Both the position numbers and the translations under genes were made by a program. From NCBI GenBank assembly GCA_037134895.1, contig JBAXLI010000001.1, positions 1 to 64,000 on the forward strand: a stretch of DNA of 64,000 nt, read 5' to 3'. This document shows, piece by piece, positions 61,743 through 64,000 of this stretch (positions are counted from its first letter, which is position 1; each line of letters begins with the position of its first letter). The notes below the pieces were generated by a model. It worked only from the letters and a program-made list of their open reading frames with translations. It ran no database searches and was not told the origin of the DNA. Source of the stretch: CAIRDP01 sp037134895. Its GTDB lineage: Bacteria > Bacteroidota > Bacteroidia > Bacteroidales > FEN-979.

Positions 61743-62114
61743 TTATTTTTCAGATAACCATCGCCTGGCGGCTGGTTCTGTAGAAAATATATTTATAGCG
61801 TATTTTGAGTGGCTGATTTCTTTTTGGAGCAGCAAAACATTGACCACGATACTCAGGTCAGTGCTTATAACGGCATGCCGGATGGAAGAAAAATTTTCGA
61901 TCCAGATGTTTGGAATAGGTTTCAATTTTGCCCGCTCTTTTAACGACATCTTTGAAGGCTCTGCAGTTGCAAACTCCAGTATTTTCAATTTTTTGGGCAC
62001 TTCGTTATTCAGAAAATATTCCCTTGATGCATTGGCAATTTCAATAAAAGAGGTCAGACAAGTATTGTAAATAAATAGTATCTCCTCACTGCGATCATAT
62101 CTTGCAGATGTCAT
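61743..62114 (-). CDS. STAS/SEC14-like (SpoIIAA-like) small protein
   Basis: A 123-residue cytosolic protein. The C-terminal part, YAINIFSTEPAARRWLSEK, matches the ending of SpoIIAA/STAS-like or SEC14-like single-domain proteins of Bacteroidota (usually F-S-T-x-x-x-A-x-x-W-L). The preceding sequence has alternating hydrophobic strands and helices compatible with a STAS fold, without the conserved phosphorylated serine of anti-sigma antagonists being clear. A competing plus-strand frame at 61726 has lower coding likelihood. It is 33 bases from the CRTAC1-like gene in the same direction. The function is unknown. Confidence 0.65.
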   Translation of the reverse strand: MTSARYDRSEEILFIYNTCLTSFIEIANASREYFLNNEVPKKLKILEFATAEPSKMSLKERAKLKPIPNIWIENFSSIRHAVISTDLSIVVNVLLLQKEISHSKYAINIFSTEPAARRWLSEK

Positions 62115-62147
62115 TTTTTCGAATCTCCCGGGTTAATCGTTTGGGTG

Positions 62148-64000
62148 TTATTTTATAAGGACCAGTTTCTCAAAATGGTCCAGGCCTCCTGTTTTGAGGC
62201 AGATCAGGTAAACCCCAGAAGAAAGATGTGATATCTGCTGCCCTGATATTTTATATGAGAACGGGCCGGCAGGGATCTTCGTTTTTGGCAGCATTTCTGC
62301 GATTTCCGCGCCTGTAATATTTCTGATTGTCAGCTCAATCTCAGATTCATCGTTCAGGCAGCCCGAAACAGTAAATTGTTCCCTGGCAGGATTCGGATAA
62401 ACCTTAAAGGAATTTACTATCTTTTTTTCTGCTTGTCCGGTGATTATAATCTGTCCTCCTTCAAAGAGAGTATATGCACGGTTTACTTCAAGTCCTTTAA
62501 AAGTTTCATACACCGGCGGATGTACAGGCCATTTCACAACAACTGAATCTATGGTGGCGGAGGTACCCAAACCGAAGTGCAGGGTATACGGATCACCCAT
62601 TCGTGCTCCTCTCCCGGTATAAACTTCTCTTGTAAATTGTTGCTGGCCCGAATACACTGTTGCACGGCCTCCGAGAGCGTATGAATTCCCGCTGGTTGAT
62701 CTCAGCAGCAACTTCAGATAATTGTTATTCCCCGGGAAATTATTTTTAAACATCGTGAAATACTTATTAAACTGTCCGGTGATCAGATCGAGCTTCCCAT
62801 CATTGTTATAATCGAACATCAGGGCATCCTCACCGGTATTGAAATACTGGCTAGGCAGGTAGTATTGGGTTTTCAGTTCGAACTTGTGATCGGGTTTCTG
62901 AACGTACAAATCGGAATACCGACAGTTATAAAAATTCGTGATATAGAAGTCGAGCAAACCGTCATTGTTTACATCTCCGAAAACTGCGCCTGCATGTGTC
63001 TCTTCAAATTCAATATCATCATCAATGGAAGGAGGGCCTATTAGGTCGGTGAAGTTATAATCAGGGGGGCCGCTGCTCTGATAGATAGTTGTACCTCTGT
63101 GGTCATATAAAACAACATAGGCCGGGTGGGCAAACTGCGGCAAAAGAAGGTCCATATCGCCATCATTATCATAATCGGCCCAGGCCACTCCTGTTCCGTG
63201 ATTTGACCCGGTGGCGTTGGAATCTATCCCTTTGGCGGCAACAATATTTGCGAAATTCAGGTTGCCGTTATTTTGCCAGAATTCATCCCGTTCGAGGTAA
63301 TAGTTTGTCACATAGAGATCAACCAGTCCGTCATCATTGTAATCGACAAACTGCGAGGCCCGTGTGCGCTTGAGGTTCTGGCCGGTTGTTGGATACAAGG
63401 TTGTCGTGATATCCGTCAGGGTAAAGTCCTTATTGTTCAGATACAGGTAATTTGGAAGGGCATTGGGATACGTCTTCCACAGGCGGCCGATAAAGAGATC
63501 AGGATATTTGTCGTTGTTAATATCGGCGACGCTGAATGTTTGGGTGCCATCATAGCCATAACTGGCATTGGAGGTGGCAGCAGTGAATGGAGTAAAGGTC
63601 TCGTCACCGTTATTCCTGTAAATTATGATGGAATCAATGAGCACATACACAATGTCGAGCAAGCCGTCATTGTTCATATCGGCAAATGCGCTGGCATAAG
63701 GATTTCCTGAAATACCTGCAGATGCCGTGATATCAATAAAATTCCCATGGTCATTCTTATACAGCAGATTACGGCGGATGAAATCGTCCCAGCCATCATT
63801 GTTGAAATCACCAACCGAAGCACCCCTGTTTGAGTAAGCGTCGGAAAGAATGCCGGAAGCTGCAGTATAATCTTCAAAATAGGAGGGGGCAGGAAGAGTT
63901 TCGTAGTCGATGATGACATCGATTTTAAAAGCATTCGGTTTATATGACAGAGCTCCTGCAGATGATTCGAGGTATTCGTAATAGAAATCACCGCCAGATG
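62148..64000 (-). CDS. VCBS/FG-GAP repeat CRTAC1-like protein with ASPIC/UnbV and T9SS tail (5' end off window)
   Basis: An open frame runs from the right edge without a start to a TAA at 62148, giving at least 617 residues of C-terminal sequence. Repeated calcium-loop-like motifs (GDFNNDGWDDF, ADMNNDGLLDIVYV, ADINNDKYPDLFIG, VDYNDDGLVDLYV, ADYDNDGDMDLLLP, GDVNNDGLLDFYITN, FDYNNDGKLDLITG) mark VCBS/FG-GAP propeller blades. An ASPIC/UnbV domain follows (NYLKLLLRSTSGNSYALGGR to GFAVFEG-like HFGLGTSATIDSVVVKWP), then a T9SS domain beginning FKVYPNPAREQFTVSG. This is the Bacteroidota CRTAC1-like family, surface calcium-binding propellers. Only the N-terminal part and signal peptide are missing. 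Confidence 0.88.
   Translation of the reverse strand, partial: SGGDFYYEYLESSAGALSYKPNAFKIDVIIDYETLPAPSYFEDYTAASGILSDAYSNRGASVGDFNNDGWDDFIRRNLLYKNDHGNFIDITASAGISGNPYASAFADMNNDGLLDIVYVLIDSIIIYRNNGDETFTPFTAATSNASYGYDGTQTFSVADINNDKYPDLFIGRLWKTYPNALPNYLYLNNKDFTLTDITTTLYPTTGQNLKRTRASQFVDYNDDGLVDLYVTNYYLERDEFWQNNGNLNFANIVAAKGIDSNATGSNHGTGVAWADYDNDGDMDLLLPQFAHPAYVVLYDHRGTTIYQSSGPPDYNFTDLIGPPSIDDDIEFEETHAGAVFGDVNNDGLLDFYITNFYNCRYSDLYVQKPDHKFELKTQYYLPSQYFNTGEDALMFDYNNDGKLDLITGQFNKYFTMFKNNFPGNNNYLKLLLRSTSGNSYALGGRATVYSGQQQFTREVYTGRGARMGDPYTLHFGLGTSATIDSVVVKWPVHPPVYETFKGLEVNRAYTLFEGGQIIITGQAEKKIVNSFKVYPNPAREQFTVSGCLNDESEIELTIRNITGAEIAEMLPKTKIPAGPFSYKISGQQISHLSSGVYLICLKTGGLDHFEKLVLIK

Noticed and set aside
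61726..62070. A plus-strand frame overlapping the STAS/SEC14-like gene
   Set aside because: The minus-strand product carries a recognisable family ending (STEPAARRWLSEK) and is in line with its co-directional neighbours; the plus-strand product has none.
63674..63991. A 105-codon minus-strand frame at the right edge
   Set aside because: The correct frame, continuing from the VCBS gene, encodes further calcium-loop repeats (GDFNNDGWDDF) through this stretch, so this frame is a shadow.

Overview
The window looks like chromosomal DNA of a member of the Bacteroidota, most likely a Bacteroidales-type environmental lineage. The main evidence is that about sixteen genes encode Sec signal peptides plus a C-terminal type IX secretion system (T9SS) type A sorting domain, recognisable by an FPNP-like turn, two beta-rich segments, a G-[IV]-Y motif and a basic end. 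Other evidence is TAnnTTTG-type promoter elements, FISUMP and BACON domains, LytS/LytTR regulation, GH92, an anaerobic sulfatase maturase and a B12-binding radical SAM protein. I saw no rRNA, tRNA, CRISPR array, insertion sequence, integrase or phage gene. No T9SS machinery gene is present, so the cargo is exported by components encoded elsewhere.

Layout. 0-5.5 kb: a YghO-like acyltransferase, a membrane/cytidylate-kinase-like fusion, a small secreted protein with four internal repeats, a methyltransferase, a Dph6-like ATPase interrupted by one amber codon, and a serpin-like scrap. 5.5-15 kb: secreted hydrolases (unknown T9SS cargo, GH79-like glycosidase, two metallophosphoesterases, GH92 alpha-mannosidase). 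15-18 kb: a tight four-gene operon START-DUF2062-SDR-extended SDR, probably acting on lipids. 18-22.8 kb: an Omp28-like T9SS protein, an RDD/erythromycin-esterase-like membrane fusion, and a metallophosphoesterase remnant. 23-36 kb: nearly uninterrupted T9SS cargo (YCF48/BNR propellers, PD40 propellers, two FISUMP proteins), including one decayed member.

36-50 kb holds most of the regulators: a LytS/LytTR pair, a T9SS-tagged multicopper oxidase, a BACON-domain adhesin-like protein, a seven-TM AraC regulator, and two hybrid histidine kinases, the first split by a frameshift. 50-55 kb: small proteins, another YCF48 protein, a B12-radical SAM enzyme and a DUF4476 protein. 55-64 kb: an anaerobic sulfatase-maturating enzyme converging on a Ser-type T9SS sulfatase, a two-gene operon (CBM9-GHL10 hydrolase and polysaccharide deacetylase), a STAS/SEC14-like protein, and a CRTAC1-like VCBS/ASPIC protein running off the right edge.

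Taken together this is a genome section devoted to surface-exposed glycan and polymer handling, with sensors beside it. Five coding regions are visibly broken (amber codons, frameshifts, internal deletion). I found no single clearly new defence or mobile system. The most unusual items are the domain fusions, the four-repeat small secreted protein, the lipid-like operon, and the T9SS-tagged Ser-type sulfatase next to its likely maturase.
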